DNA of 47,500 bases from Lachnospiraceae bacterium (GTDB lineage: Bacteria > Bacillota > Clostridia > Lachnospirales > Lachnospiraceae): contig AP025573.1 in assembly GCA_022845895.1 (NCBI GenBank), forward strand, positions 1-47,500, read 5' to 3'. Under the pieces are notes generated by a model, which was not told the origin of the DNA, made no database searches, and saw only the letters and a list, made by a program, of their open reading frames with translations. A program made the translations under genes and the position numbers. The number at the start of each line of letters is the position of its first letter. Position 1 is the first letter of the stretch. This document shows positions 12,485 through 21,210 of this stretch, one piece after another.

Positions 12485-12568
12485 TCGGGGACAGGGCAAA
12501 ATCGGGTTGGGGACGGGGGAAATTTCAATTTCCCCCGTCCCCAACCCGATTTTGCCCTGTCCCCGATT
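12483..12568. repeat. Perfect 42-bp-arm palindrome between divergent promoters
   Basis: Arms 12483-12524 and 12527-12568 are perfect reverse complements across 42 bases with only two bases (TC) between them. Each arm contains two related G-rich units, CGGGGACAGGG and TGGGGACGGGG. It lies between two divergently transcribed genes and touches the -35 box of each, so it is not a terminator of either. Perfect arms imply recent origin or strong maintenance. It could be a REP- or MITE-like element or a regulatory cruciform. Confidence 0.95.
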
Positions 12569-12597
12569 TTGACATGTGGCGTTAAAACCTTTATACT
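12569..12597 (+). promoter_or_regulatory. Promoter of the fumarase-plsC operon
   Basis: TTGACA (12569-12574) and TATACT (12592-12597) are 17 bases apart, a near-perfect housekeeping promoter. The -35 box starts at the base after the palindrome ends. Confidence 0.85.
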
Positions 12598-12640
12598 ATA
12601 ACAAGTGAAAACGATCCAATTTTAAACCGGGAGGTAAATC

Positions 12641-13483
12641 ATGCGTACAATTGACGTAGGTATTATTATTGATAATATCAAAGAGATGTGTATAGAAGCG
12701 AACCATTTTCTGTCGAAGGATATGGATATAGCGATGAAAGAGGCGGCTGAGAGCGAGGAGGCCCCGCTTGGGAAGCAGATTCTGGAGCAGCTGCAGGAGA
12801 ATCTGAAGGTTGCGGCGGATGACATGATTCCTATCTGCCAGGATACTGGTATGGCGGTCGTATTCATAGAAGCAGGACAGGACGTCCATTTTACGGGCGG
12901 AAGCCTTGAGGAGGCGGTAAACGAAGGGGTGCGAAGGGGTTATATGGAAGGATTCCTCCGCAAATCCGTGGTAGGCGACCCTGTCATCAGAGAGAATACG
13001 AAGGACAATACCCCGGCAGTCATCCACTACAGTATCGTGCCTGGGGATAAGGTTACTGTGAAGGTTGCTCCGAAAGGATTTGGCAGCGAGAATATGAGCC
13101 GCGTCTTTATGCTGAAGCCGGCGGACGGATTAGACGGGGTGAGAGATGCGGTCTTGACTGCTGTCAGAGACGCAGGACCGAACGCCTGCCCCCCGATGGT
13201 AGTCGGAGTCGGCATAGGAGGCACTTTCGAGAAATGTGCACTTCTGTCCAAAGAGGCACTAACGAGGGAGGTCGGCTCACACGCAGACATTCCTTGGGTG
13301 TCGGAACTGGAGGAAGAGCTGCTGCATAGGATTAATGGCCTTGGCATCGGGCCCGGCGGCCTTGGAGGCACGACGACAGCACTTGCGGTCCATGTAAATA
13401 CTTACCCGACCCACATCGCGGGCCTGCCTGTGGCGGTCAATATATGTTGCCATGTGAACAGACATGTAATCAGGGAATTATAA
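12641..13483 (+). CDS. Class I fumarate hydratase, alpha (N-terminal) subunit
   Basis: The iron-sulfur half of a two-subunit class I hydratase that interconverts fumarate and malate. The 280 aa have three conserved Cys expected to hold the oxygen-sensitive 4Fe-4S cluster: C66 in PICQDTG, C183 in NACPP and C199 in GTFEKC. The C-terminal region is Gly-rich (GIGPGGLGG). GGGAGG precedes the ATG. The beta subunit follows 32 bp downstream. L-tartrate dehydratase (TtdAB) has the same architecture, so the exact diacid is not certain from sequence alone. It is driven by the promoter at 12569-12597. Confidence 0.92.
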   Translation: MRTIDVGIIIDNIKEMCIEANHFLSKDMDIAMKEAAESEEAPLGKQILEQLQENLKVAADDMIPICQDTGMAVVFIEAGQDVHFTGGSLEEAVNEGVRRGYMEGFLRKSVVGDPVIRENTKDNTPAVIHYSIVPGDKVTVKVAPKGFGSENMSRVFMLKPADGLDGVRDAVLTAVRDAGPNACPPMVVGVGIGGTFEKCALLSKEALTREVGSHADIPWVSELEEELLHRINGLGIGPGGLGGTTTALAVHVNTYPTHIAGLPVAVNICCHVNRHVIREL

Positions 13484-13515
13484 GCTAATACAAAGTACGT
13501 GAAAGGAAATATATT

Positions 13516-14067
13516 ATGATGGAAAAGCATATTAAAGCGCCGATAACAAGAGAGGCTGCCCGAACACTTCGCGCGGGGGAATATATCTATCTGTCCGGGA
13601 CAATATATACAGCAAGGGACGCTGCCCATAAGAGGATGGATGAGGCATTATCCGCTGGCGAAGAACTTCCTGTTGATGTCAGAGGCCAAGTCATATACTA
13701 TATGGGACCGTCGCCTGCGCGAGAAGGACGAACCATCGGTTCAGCCGGACCTACGACTGCCAGCCGTATGGACAGATATACCCCAAGGCTTCTTGACATG
13801 GGGCTCGGTGCCATGATTGGAAAGGGAAAAAGGAGCAAAGAGGTACTGGATGCTATCGTAAGAAACAAAAGTGTTTACCTTGCGGCGGTGGGCGGTGCCG
13901 GGGCACTGCTTTCCAAATGTATCAAAAAGTCTGAAGTCGTAGCATACGATGATCTGGGGACGGAAGCCATACGTAAGCTGACCGTGGAGAACTTTCCGGT
14001 TATCGTCGTAGCGGACTGTGAAGGTAATAATCTGTACGAAACTGCTATTAAGGAGTATGAAAGATAA
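13516..14067 (+). CDS. Class I fumarate hydratase, beta (C-terminal) subunit
   Basis: This 183-aa partner completes the fumarase active site. Recognisable motifs are GQVIYYMGPSPA, SAGPTTASRMD and GKGKRS, followed by VGGAGALLS. In one-chain fumarases this segment is the C-terminal domain. Two ATGs stand in tandem at 13516 and 13519, with AAAGGAAA upstream. Its stop overlaps the start of plsC by one base (TAATG), so an acyltransferase is translationally coupled to a fumarase. Confidence 0.92.
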   Translation: MMEKHIKAPITREAARTLRAGEYIYLSGTIYTARDAAHKRMDEALSAGEELPVDVRGQVIYYMGPSPAREGRTIGSAGPTTASRMDRYTPRLLDMGLGAMIGKGKRSKEVLDAIVRNKSVYLAAVGGAGALLSKCIKKSEVVAYDDLGTEAIRKLTVENFPVIVVADCEGNNLYETAIKEYER

Positions 14068-14798
14068 TGAAGAGAATATTGCTTATGGTATGCAGGAATA
14101 TCTTCCTCGTACCATTTATGTGGGTCAAGTTATGTTATTATGCCTCCCATGTGGACAAGTATTCGGAAGAAAAACGATTTGAAATGCTGAAATTCATAAC
14201 GACCCGCGCAAACAAAGGCGGAAATGTTACGATTGAAGTACACGGAAAAGAAAACATACCGGAAAAAGATGGATTTATGTTCTTTCCCAACCATCAGGGA
14301 TTATATGATGTACTGGCAATCATACAGGCCTGCCCGCGCCCATTTTCTGTCGTGGCGAAAAAAGAAGTTGCCAATATCCAGTTCCTGAAGCAGGTATTCG
14401 CGTGTATGAAGGCATATATGATTGACCGGGACGATGTCCGACAGGCAATGCAGGTTATCATCGACGTTGCCGATGAGGTAAAGAACGGAAGGAACTATCT
14501 TATTTTTGCGGAAGGCACCCGCTCCAGAAATGGTAATGAAGTGCAGACGTTCAAGGGAGGCAGCTTCAAGGCAGCCACAAAGGCAAGATGTCCGATTGTT
14601 CCGGTTGCCCTTATCGATTCGTTCGTCCCGTTCGACTCTAGTACGACGAAGCCGGTGACCGTCCAGGTCCATTTTTTAAAACCGCTCTGCTATGACGAGT
14701 ATAAGGATATGAAGACGACCGAGATAGCCGAACAGGTCAAGGATGCTATCCAGAAGACGATACAGGAACAAGATCCTAAACTCAGCTGCCTTCTGTAA
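14067..14798 (+). CDS. plsC: 1-acyl-sn-glycerol-3-phosphate acyltransferase
   Basis: Transfers a second acyl chain to lysophosphatidic acid to make phosphatidic acid at the membrane. The 243 aa have a hydrophobic N-terminus, the catalytic HX4D motif (NHQGLYD), the substrate motif FAEGTRSRNG and a PIVPVALI segment, all in the standard order of the family. It is translated by overlap with the fumarase beta subunit. Its last 17 bases overlap the end of the convergent galM gene, and no terminator is visible between them. Confidence 0.92.
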   Translation: MKRILLMVCRNIFLVPFMWVKLCYYASHVDKYSEEKRFEMLKFITTRANKGGNVTIEVHGKENIPEKDGFMFFPNHQGLYDVLAIIQACPRPFSVVAKKEVANIQFLKQVFACMKAYMIDRDDVRQAMQVIIDVADEVKNGRNYLIFAEGTRSRNGNEVQTFKGGSFKAATKARCPIVPVALIDSFVPFDSSTTKPVTVQVHFLKPLCYDEYKDMKTTEIAEQVKDAIQKTIQEQDPKLSCLL

Positions 14799-15858
14799 GG
14801 CATGGCGAGGAAAACCGATAGACAGTCGTATGGTCATACAGTTCCCCTGCTTTTAAGAAAGGCTGTGCCCATTCCGGATGATTCACACTGTCAGGCGCAT
14901 ACTGTGTCTCGGTGAAGAGGGCGCAGTGCCTCTTATACGTAACGCCATATTTGCCTGTCTCGCTGCCGTTGAGAGAGTTGGCAGTATAGACATGGACACA
15001 GGGCATGGTAGTGAAGCACTCTAACGTACGCCCGCTGCCCGGATGGGTGAGCAAGAGGCAGGGCTTCAGGTGGGTGCCGCCGTCCAGGAACCAGTTATGG
15101 TCATAGCCGCCGAAAGTCTCTGTAAATGCGGAAGGCATATCAATCTGCGTACCTATGGGCTGTTCCGTCCCCAGGTCCATGTTCGTATGACTGGTGGATA
15201 GCACCTGGCCCGTTGGAATGCCATCATCGCCGGCAGGTGCAAAGGAGCTGCCATATATCTTCAGCCGGTGGTCCAGACAGGTGGAGGAACGGCACGCATC
15301 CAGATTCAGTGCCATATGGTTTGAAAGGCTGCATACCGTATCTCTGTCACTGACCGCCAGAAAGCGAATGGAAAGCTCGTTCTGTTTATTTAAGGCAAAA
15401 TGGACAGAGACCGACAGGTTGCCGGGGAAGCCTTCTTCACCGTCCGGGCTCAGACGTTCCAGCCGGACATATTCCTGTCCGCTGTCATCCATACATACAG
15501 AAGGATTCCACATGTAACGGTGGAATCCTTTTTTTCCGCCGTGAAGATGATGAAAGCCGTCGTTTCGGGCAACCTGGATCTCCTTACCGCCTATTAAGAA
15601 CCTCCCGTTCTTTATCCGGTTGGCATATCTGCCCACAATCCCGCAAGGGGCAAAGGTAGTACGTTCATAATCATCCAGATTGTCAAATCCAAGGGCGATG
15701 TCACCACAGGTCCCATTCCGGTCCGGCACCTGTAAGGAGGTTATATACCCTCCATAGGAACAGATGCTCACACATATCTTCCCGTTATCCATCGTATAGA
15801 CCGGCGCCCTCCTTTTTCTATCTTTGCTTTCTAAATAACCATTCATACGGATGCTCAT
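14782..15858 (-). CDS. galM: Aldose 1-epimerase (mutarotase)
   Basis: Interconverts alpha and beta anomers of aldoses. The 358 aa show RNDGFHHLHGGKKGF (first catalytic His region), SNHMALNLD (second His region), GGYDHNW and FTETQYAPDS with the catalytic Glu. The start is placed at 15858 (MSIRMNGY) because AGGAGG (minus strand of 15866-15871) sits seven bases upstream; the longer open frame to 15942 runs through the promoter region. It is divergent from the LacI regulator and may be under its control. Confidence 0.9.
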   Translation of the reverse strand: MSIRMNGYLESKDRKRRAPVYTMDNGKICVSICSYGGYITSLQVPDRNGTCGDIALGFDNLDDYERTTFAPCGIVGRYANRIKNGRFLIGGKEIQVARNDGFHHLHGGKKGFHRYMWNPSVCMDDSGQEYVRLERLSPDGEEGFPGNLSVSVHFALNKQNELSIRFLAVSDRDTVCSLSNHMALNLDACRSSTCLDHRLKIYGSSFAPAGDDGIPTGQVLSTSHTNMDLGTEQPIGTQIDMPSAFTETFGGYDHNWFLDGGTHLKPCLLLTHPGSGRTLECFTTMPCVHVYTANSLNGSETGKYGVTYKRHCALFTETQYAPDSVNHPEWAQPFLKAGELYDHTTVYRFSSPCLTEGS

Positions 15859-15915
15859 CCAATTACCTCCTATCATTATGAGAAATAGTAACAGATGTCT
15901 CTGTCTGAGCCCCAT

Positions 15916-15951
15916 ATTATAGAGCTGCCCGGCACATGTCAACCGGTCGGC
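15916..15951 (-). promoter_or_regulatory. Likely galM promoter with operator-like overlap
   Basis: On the minus strand, TTGACA (15937-15942) and TATAAT (15916-15921) are perfect hexamers but only 15 bases apart. The sequence ACCGGTTG overlapping the -35 resembles the centre of the palindrome at 16068-16081, so the LacI protein could bind both. Confidence 0.5.
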
Positions 15952-16067
15952 TTAAAATGGACGGCTCACAAAGACGATACTGTGATATGTGATAAAAATA
16001 AAAAAGTAAATTATGTGCTTTCGCCAATAGCAAATGAACATGTCCAACATTAGAATTAAAGTTGTAA

Positions 16068-16081
16068 ATGAACCGGTTCAT
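16068..16081. promoter_or_regulatory. Candidate LacI-family operator
   Basis: ATGAACCGGTTCAT is a perfect 14-bp palindrome with a central CG, the usual form of LacI-family operators. It lies 100 bp before the LacI-type gene in the galM-lacI divergent gap. The remaining ~180 bp of the gap show no gene. Confidence 0.65.
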
Positions 16082-16180
16082 ACTTACAGCAGATAAGACC
16101 AATAATTACCAATATCATTTCGGATATCTGTATAGGATAATCAAATTGTACTAGTTCAAGTGAAACAGCAGGGGTGACGT

Positions 16181-17242
16181 ATGAGCAAGAATAATCCAAC
16201 ACTGCGGGATGTGGCAAAATTAGCCGGCGTGGCAGTCGGCACCATCTCTAATTATCTGAATAATCCGGAAGGGGTGAAGCCGAAGAACAAAGAGCGGATT
16301 GAGGATGCTATAAAGATCCTGCACTTTACTCCCAATACGATGGCGCAGCGGCTGGCGAGCGGAAGGACGAATACGATTCTGCTATACATACTGTCAGAAC
16401 GAGAAATCGGAGATTCTACATGGCTGCATCAGCTGCCTCTCATACAGGCCGTCAACGACCGTCTGCATATGACAAGATATAATCTGCAGATCAAGATTGG
16501 CCAGGTAGGGGAGGAAGATTATACGCTGGGGTATATGAAAGACTGCATACAGGGCCGTATCATCGACGGCGCGGCAATCTTGTCGGCGTGGGAAGTGTCA
16601 AAGAATCTGCTGAAGCTTTTCCTCAAAGAAGATTTTCCGTATGTCCTGCTGGAAAACGGGAGCGATTTTACGAACCACGCATGTATATTGTTTGACAATG
16701 AAGAGATGACGGTCGGTATGGTGGATTATCTGGCGGCACTCGGGCACGAGAAGATCGCGTTCGTGGATGTAAAGAGTGATCAGCAGCACATCCGCCTGAG
16801 ATACCGGGGATATATCAAGGCTATCACCAAGTATGAGTTCCAAATGAATAAAGAATATGTAAGGGACGGGGATTTTACAATAGAAAGCGGACGGCGCTGC
16901 GCGAAGGAGCTGCTGGCATTGCCGGAGCCCCCCACCGCTGTTATCTGCGGCAATGACAATATGGCGGTCGGCATGATAGAGCAGATTCAGGGGAGCGGGT
17001 ACCGGGTACCAGAGGATATCTCCGTGATGGGCGTCGATAACAGCATCGTGTCAAAGGCTGTCGTACCGAATCTGACGACGATGGAGATGCCGCTTAAGAA
17101 GATGGGAGAGCTGGCAATCGAGGAGCTGCTGGCTAAGATAAGCAATCCGGATCACCAGATAGAAAATACCGTATTCAAATGTAGGCGGGTAGAGCGGAAA
17201 TCAACAGGAAAAGCTTATGATTCCATATTCTTTTGCAAGTAG
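16181..17242 (+). CDS. LacI-family transcriptional regulator
   Basis: A 353-aa sugar-responsive repressor. The N-terminal HTH is LRDVAKLAGVAVGTISNYLN with the hinge helix PNTMAQRLASGRTN, and the rest is a periplasmic-binding-protein fold (GNDNMAVGMIEQI, then MGVDNS near the end). GGGGTGA precedes the ATG. It lies between galM and the M24/ABC operon and probably controls one or both, given the palindrome at 16068. The ligand is unknown. Confidence 0.93.
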   Translation: MSKNNPTLRDVAKLAGVAVGTISNYLNNPEGVKPKNKERIEDAIKILHFTPNTMAQRLASGRTNTILLYILSEREIGDSTWLHQLPLIQAVNDRLHMTRYNLQIKIGQVGEEDYTLGYMKDCIQGRIIDGAAILSAWEVSKNLLKLFLKEDFPYVLLENGSDFTNHACILFDNEEMTVGMVDYLAALGHEKIAFVDVKSDQQHIRLRYRGYIKAITKYEFQMNKEYVRDGDFTIESGRRCAKELLALPEPPTAVICGNDNMAVGMIEQIQGSGYRVPEDISVMGVDNSIVSKAVVPNLTTMEMPLKKMGELAIEELLAKISNPDHQIENTVFKCRRVERKSTGKAYDSIFFCK

Positions 17243-17322
17243 AGACGGCCATATAAGAGCATATACACTTCACGACACTAAAAATAAAACGTTTAATAGT
17301 CAACATGCAGGAGGAGAACGAC
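17243..17322 (+). promoter_or_regulatory. Leader of the M24-ABC importer operon
   Basis: This 80-bp gap contains the short palindrome AAACGTTT (17287-17294), a possible LacI/CcpA-type core with central CG, and a ribosome site AGGAGGAG (17309-17316) for the ATG at 17323. No clear promoter is visible, so read-through from the regulator gene is possible. Confidence 0.4.
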
Positions 17323-18726
17323 ATGAGCAGAGTAGTAAGGATAAAAACCCCAGAAGGGATTCTAAATGAAGAACAGGTAAAGCCTGTACGTCTGGAGGAC
17401 AGCGTATATCAGAAAAGAAAGGATTTTCTTACAAGACGGATCCAGGAGAAGAATCTGGACTTTGCAGTACTATATGGAGACAGGGAACATTTTGCAAATA
17501 TAGAATATTTCACCAGGTATGACTGCCGGTTCGAAGAGACGCTCCTCATCGTCAGGAAGGACGGGAAGACTTGGATTCTGGTAGGTAATGAAGGCATGGC
17601 TTACAGCTACATCATCCCATACGAAGTGGAGCGGCTGTATTATGGCAACTTCAGCCTGCAGGGCCAGCCGCGCAACAACAGCAGCACCCTGTCACAGATG
17701 ATGGAGGCAATCGGCATACGCAGAGGATGCCAGATAGGTCTTGCCGGTTACAAATATTATGAGAAAGCAATCGAGGACAAAGAAGCATACACGTTCGATG
17801 TCCCTTATTATATCGTCCGCTCCCTTCATAAGGCTGCGGGGGAAGATCAGGTAACTGACTTTACAAGAGAGCTGACGGGACTTCCGGACGGGCTGCGCAT
17901 GACAGTGCGGGACGCCAACGAGATTGCGTTTATCGAGTACCAGTCTGTAACTGCTGCCAACCGTGTTCGAAAAATGCTGAGAAGTGCAAGGGCAGGAATG
18001 AGCGAGATGGAAATCTCACGCCAGTCAGGAGCAGACCTCCGGGAGAGCATGACCTTTGCTAATATACTGGCCGGCAGACGTTCGGTAAGCCTTGGACTTA
18101 AGAGTCCAGATGACTTCTCGGTGCTTGAGGATGGCAGTCCGATGACCATCTCTTATTCCACAAGGGGATCTATGTGCGCCAGATCCGGAATGGGGGCATC
18201 CGGGTATGATAAGCTCGGAGAAGAAGAGAGAAAAGAGTTTGACGGATTTTATGAAAATTACTGGCATGCGATTGCCGCATGGTATAGCGCAGTGACAGAA
18301 GGAGCGACAGGCGGAGAGATATTTGAAACTGTGCACCGGTACGTAGGGTCGGAAAAGTTTGGAGTCGGCCTGAATCCCGGGCACTGTATCGGTATGGATG
18401 AGTGGAGCAATTCTCCGGTAAGTGAAAAGTCACAGCTTAAGCTGGGCAGCGGACTCCACTTCCAGTGCGATATCGTAGCCTGTATGAACCAGCCTGTGAT
18501 GACGGCCATCTGCGAGGATACGGTCGTAATTGCGGATGAATTGCTCAGAAGCGAGCTGAAGTCCCGATACCCGGAAGTATATGCAAGAATAATGGAACGT
18601 CAGCAGTTCATGAGAGAGACACTTGGCATCACACTCCATGAGGATGTGCTTCCTATGAGCGGCTATAACGCAGTGATGTTCCCGTTCCTGCTGGACAGGA
18701 AAGAGATGTTCGCGCTGGAAGCATAA
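17323..18726 (+). CDS. M24/creatinase-fold protein lacking metal ligands
   Basis: A 467-aa protein with an N-terminal creatinase-like domain (DFAVLYGDREHFANIEYFT) and a C-terminal pita-bread (M24) domain. Compared with Xaa-Pro peptidases, the two metal-binding Asp appear as Ser277 and Ser288. The first active-site His region (GLKSPDD) has no His. H354 (NPGHCIGMDE) and E398 (CEDTVV) remain, and another ligand Glu appears as D383. It is therefore unlikely to be a dimetal peptidase and may be a creatinase-like hydrolase or a binding protein. The start at 17323 follows AGGAGGAG; an ATG at 17305 lies upstream of that site. It heads the ABC importer operon. Confidence 0.75.
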   Translation: MSRVVRIKTPEGILNEEQVKPVRLEDSVYQKRKDFLTRRIQEKNLDFAVLYGDREHFANIEYFTRYDCRFEETLLIVRKDGKTWILVGNEGMAYSYIIPYEVERLYYGNFSLQGQPRNNSSTLSQMMEAIGIRRGCQIGLAGYKYYEKAIEDKEAYTFDVPYYIVRSLHKAAGEDQVTDFTRELTGLPDGLRMTVRDANEIAFIEYQSVTAANRVRKMLRSARAGMSEMEISRQSGADLRESMTFANILAGRRSVSLGLKSPDDFSVLEDGSPMTISYSTRGSMCARSGMGASGYDKLGEEERKEFDGFYENYWHAIAAWYSAVTEGATGGEIFETVHRYVGSEKFGVGLNPGHCIGMDEWSNSPVSEKSQLKLGSGLHFQCDIVACMNQPVMTAICEDTVVIADELLRSELKSRYPEVYARIMERQQFMRETLGITLHEDVLPMSGYNAVMFPFLLDRKEMFALEA

Positions 18727-18757
18727 TGACGTGCCATAGAGGAAAGGGAGTGAAGCA

Positions 18758-20239
18758 ATGGCGGATAAAATTGCAGTTCAATTAGAACATATCAGCAAGA
18801 CATTTCCCGGTGTAAAGGCATTAAATGATGTAAACCTGGAATTAAAAGAAGGAGAAGTACACGCCCTTGTCGGTGAAAATGGAGCCGGAAAATCTACATT
18901 GATAAAAATACTTGCCGGGGTGTACCACCCGGATGAAGGCGGGAAGATCAGGCTTGGCTGGACCAAAGAGACCATCACAGATCCGTATTCTGCTATCCGG
19001 CAGGGAATATCTATCATCTATCAGGATATCAGCCTGTACCCGAATCTTTCCATAGCAGAGAACATCTGCATGGGAAAGGATAATAAAAGGCTCATCAGCC
19101 ACAGACGCCAGGAAAAGGTGGCGAGGGAGGCCATGAAGCTTCTGGATATTGAGATAGATACGAGGAAGAGGCTGGAAGATGTAAGCATCGGCGTACAGCA
19201 GATGGTGGCGATAGTAAGAGCAGTATACTTTGAGTCCAGGGTCATAGTCATGGACGAGCCGACCGCGTCACTGTCAAGCGGTGAGGTAGATAAGCTTTAT
19301 GATATTATTGAAATGCTGAGAAAAAAGAACATTTCCATCTTGTATATCAGCCACAAATTTGAAGAGGTATTCCGTGTATCTGACCGGATCAGCATTCTCC
19401 GGGACGGAAACTATATCGGGACCTTCCGGACGGAAGAGATGTCTGAGGACAAGCTGGTCGTCCATATGGTAGGCAGAAAAATCGATGAGATAGAGGAAAA
19501 GAAGCCAGTGGACCGCCATGATAAGCTCATGGAACTGAAAGGGTATTCCAAAGAAGGAAACTTTGCGGACATAGATTTTACACTTTACAAAGGGGAAGTA
19601 GTGGGACTTACCGGTCTTGTAGGTGCCGGAAGGAGCGAGCTGTTTCAAAGCGTGTTTGGCATTACGAGACCTGATACAGGAGAATTGTTCTTGAACGGGG
19701 TGAAGACGGAGATCGGCAATCCTCAGAGTGCCATAAAGAAAGGGCTCGCATATCTTCCGGAGAACCGTCTGACCCAGGGCATAATCGTTAAGCAGAGCGT
19801 GAGGGCCAACCTGACTGCCACGGTTCTGGATAAGATAACCGGTAAGATGAGCCTTCTTGACAAGAAGAAGGAAGACGAGCTTGTAGATGAGAATATGGAG
19901 AAGCTGGACATCCGGCCAAGGCTGCCGGAGATGAATATCGAAAACCTGTCTGGGGGAAACGCACAGAAGGTAGTAGTCGGAAAATGGCTGTCCACGGACC
20001 CGAAGATATTTATCGTAGATGAACCGACGGCCGGTGTCGATATCGGAGCTAAGACAGAGATCCACAGGCTTCTGAGGAATCTGGCCGGAAGAGGGATGGG
20101 TGTCGTTGTCATATCTTCCGAACTTCCTGAGATTCTAAAAGTATCTGACCGAATCGTCGTCATGAAGAAGGGCAGAATCGTCGGTGAAATGAAGGCGGAA
20201 GAGGCTACGCAGGAAAAGATTCTGGAGAAAGCGCTCTGA
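18758..20239 (+). CDS. Sugar-type ABC importer ATPase (two fused NBDs)
   Basis: A 493-aa RbsA/MglA-type ATPase with two nucleotide-binding domains. The first has Walker A GENGAGKST and Walker B VIVMDEPTAS with a weak signature (VSIGVQQ). The second has the usual degenerate Walker A (GLVGAGRSE), signature LSGGNAQK and Walker B FIVDEPTAGVD. AAAGGGAG precedes the ATG. It is followed by two permeases and a binding lipoprotein. The order ATPase-permease-permease-binding protein is like the LsrACDB and rhamnose systems, but the substrate cannot be read from sequence. Confidence 0.93.
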   Translation: MADKIAVQLEHISKTFPGVKALNDVNLELKEGEVHALVGENGAGKSTLIKILAGVYHPDEGGKIRLGWTKETITDPYSAIRQGISIIYQDISLYPNLSIAENICMGKDNKRLISHRRQEKVAREAMKLLDIEIDTRKRLEDVSIGVQQMVAIVRAVYFESRVIVMDEPTASLSSGEVDKLYDIIEMLRKKNISILYISHKFEEVFRVSDRISILRDGNYIGTFRTEEMSEDKLVVHMVGRKIDEIEEKKPVDRHDKLMELKGYSKEGNFADIDFTLYKGEVVGLTGLVGAGRSELFQSVFGITRPDTGELFLNGVKTEIGNPQSAIKKGLAYLPENRLTQGIIVKQSVRANLTATVLDKITGKMSLLDKKKEDELVDENMEKLDIRPRLPEMNIENLSGGNAQKVVVGKWLSTDPKIFIVDEPTAGVDIGAKTEIHRLLRNLAGRGMGVVVISSELPEILKVSDRIVVMKKGRIVGEMKAEEATQEKILEKAL

Positions 20240-20259
20240 TGTGCGGAAAGGGGTTTGAG

Positions 20260-21210
20260 ATGAAGAAATTATTTGCAAAGCGGGAGACGACGCTCCTGAT
20301 AGCAATTCTGATAGTCGCAGCGATTACAACGGTGATCAATCCTCAGTTCCTGACACCGTTCAACCTTATCAATATCATATCCACCAATGCGGCTAATGCC
20401 ATCATGGCAGTGGGGATGACGGCAGTCCTCATCGTAGGCGGCATCGATATATCCGTGTCTGCTCAGCTTGTCACGGTCGGCGTGCTGGCGGGGAAGCTTA
20501 TGCAGATGCAGGTCTTGAACGTATTCACGATGTTTCTGGCATTTCTCATAATTGGGAGCCTGCTCGGAGGTGTCAATGGAACGCTTGTTGCCAGGACGAA
20601 TCTGCCTCCCATCATCGTCTCGCTGGCTATGATGAATATCTTCCGTGGATTCATACTGGACTGGACACGGGGAAGTTGGCTGATGGGTCTGCCCAAATAC
20701 TTCCTGACCATTGGTACTGGTAAATGGCTTGGGATTCCCATCAGCATCTACATACTTGCTGTGGCGGCGCTATCGATGCATCTCATACTCCGGTATACGA
20801 AGATGGGGCGCCAGATCTATGCGGTAGGGGGCAATAAAACGGCTGCCGTCCGGATGGGGGTCAGTCTGAGTAAAGTATATATCTTCGTATTCGCCTCTCT
20901 GGGCGCGCTCACCGGTATAGCTGCAATCGTCTATTTCTCACCAAGCGGCGCCATCCTTCCGACGGCGGCAAACGGGCTGGAGATGACGATCGTCGCCAGT
21001 GTCGTGCTTGGAGGTACAAGCATCAACGGAGGAAAGGGAAATGTGCTGAGCACGCTGCTTGGTGTCCTGCTTCTGGGGCTCATACAGAATGCACTTGTAC
21101 TGGCCCACGTACAGGCCTACTGGCAGAACATACTGAACGGAATATGCATCGTCTTACCGGTCATCATAGATGCGGTCAACACGAAAAGAGAACGGGGGGA
21201 ATACAGATGA
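20260..21210 (+). CDS. Sugar-type ABC importer permease 1
   Basis: A 316-aa RbsC-like permease with about nine to ten membrane segments. The family motif GGIDISVSA comes early, and VLGGTSINGGKG lies near the C-terminus. The start is placed at 20260 (MKKLFAKRE), preceded by AAAGGGG; an earlier ATG at 20239 overlaps the ATPase stop but has no ribosome site. Its end overlaps the second permease by 4 bases. Confidence 0.9.
   Translation: MKKLFAKRETTLLIAILIVAAITTVINPQFLTPFNLINIISTNAANAIMAVGMTAVLIVGGIDISVSAQLVTVGVLAGKLMQMQVLNVFTMFLAFLIIGSLLGGVNGTLVARTNLPPIIVSLAMMNIFRGFILDWTRGSWLMGLPKYFLTIGTGKWLGIPISIYILAVAALSMHLILRYTKMGRQIYAVGGNKTAAVRMGVSLSKVYIFVFASLGALTGIAAIVYFSPSGAILPTAANGLEMTIVASVVLGGTSINGGKGNVLSTLLGVLLLGLIQNALVLAHVQAYWQNILNGICIVLPVIIDAVNTKRERGEYR

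Noticed and set aside
12483..12568. Reading the long palindrome as a transcription terminator
   Set aside because: It lies upstream of two divergent genes, touching both -35 boxes, and has no T tract; no gene ends there.
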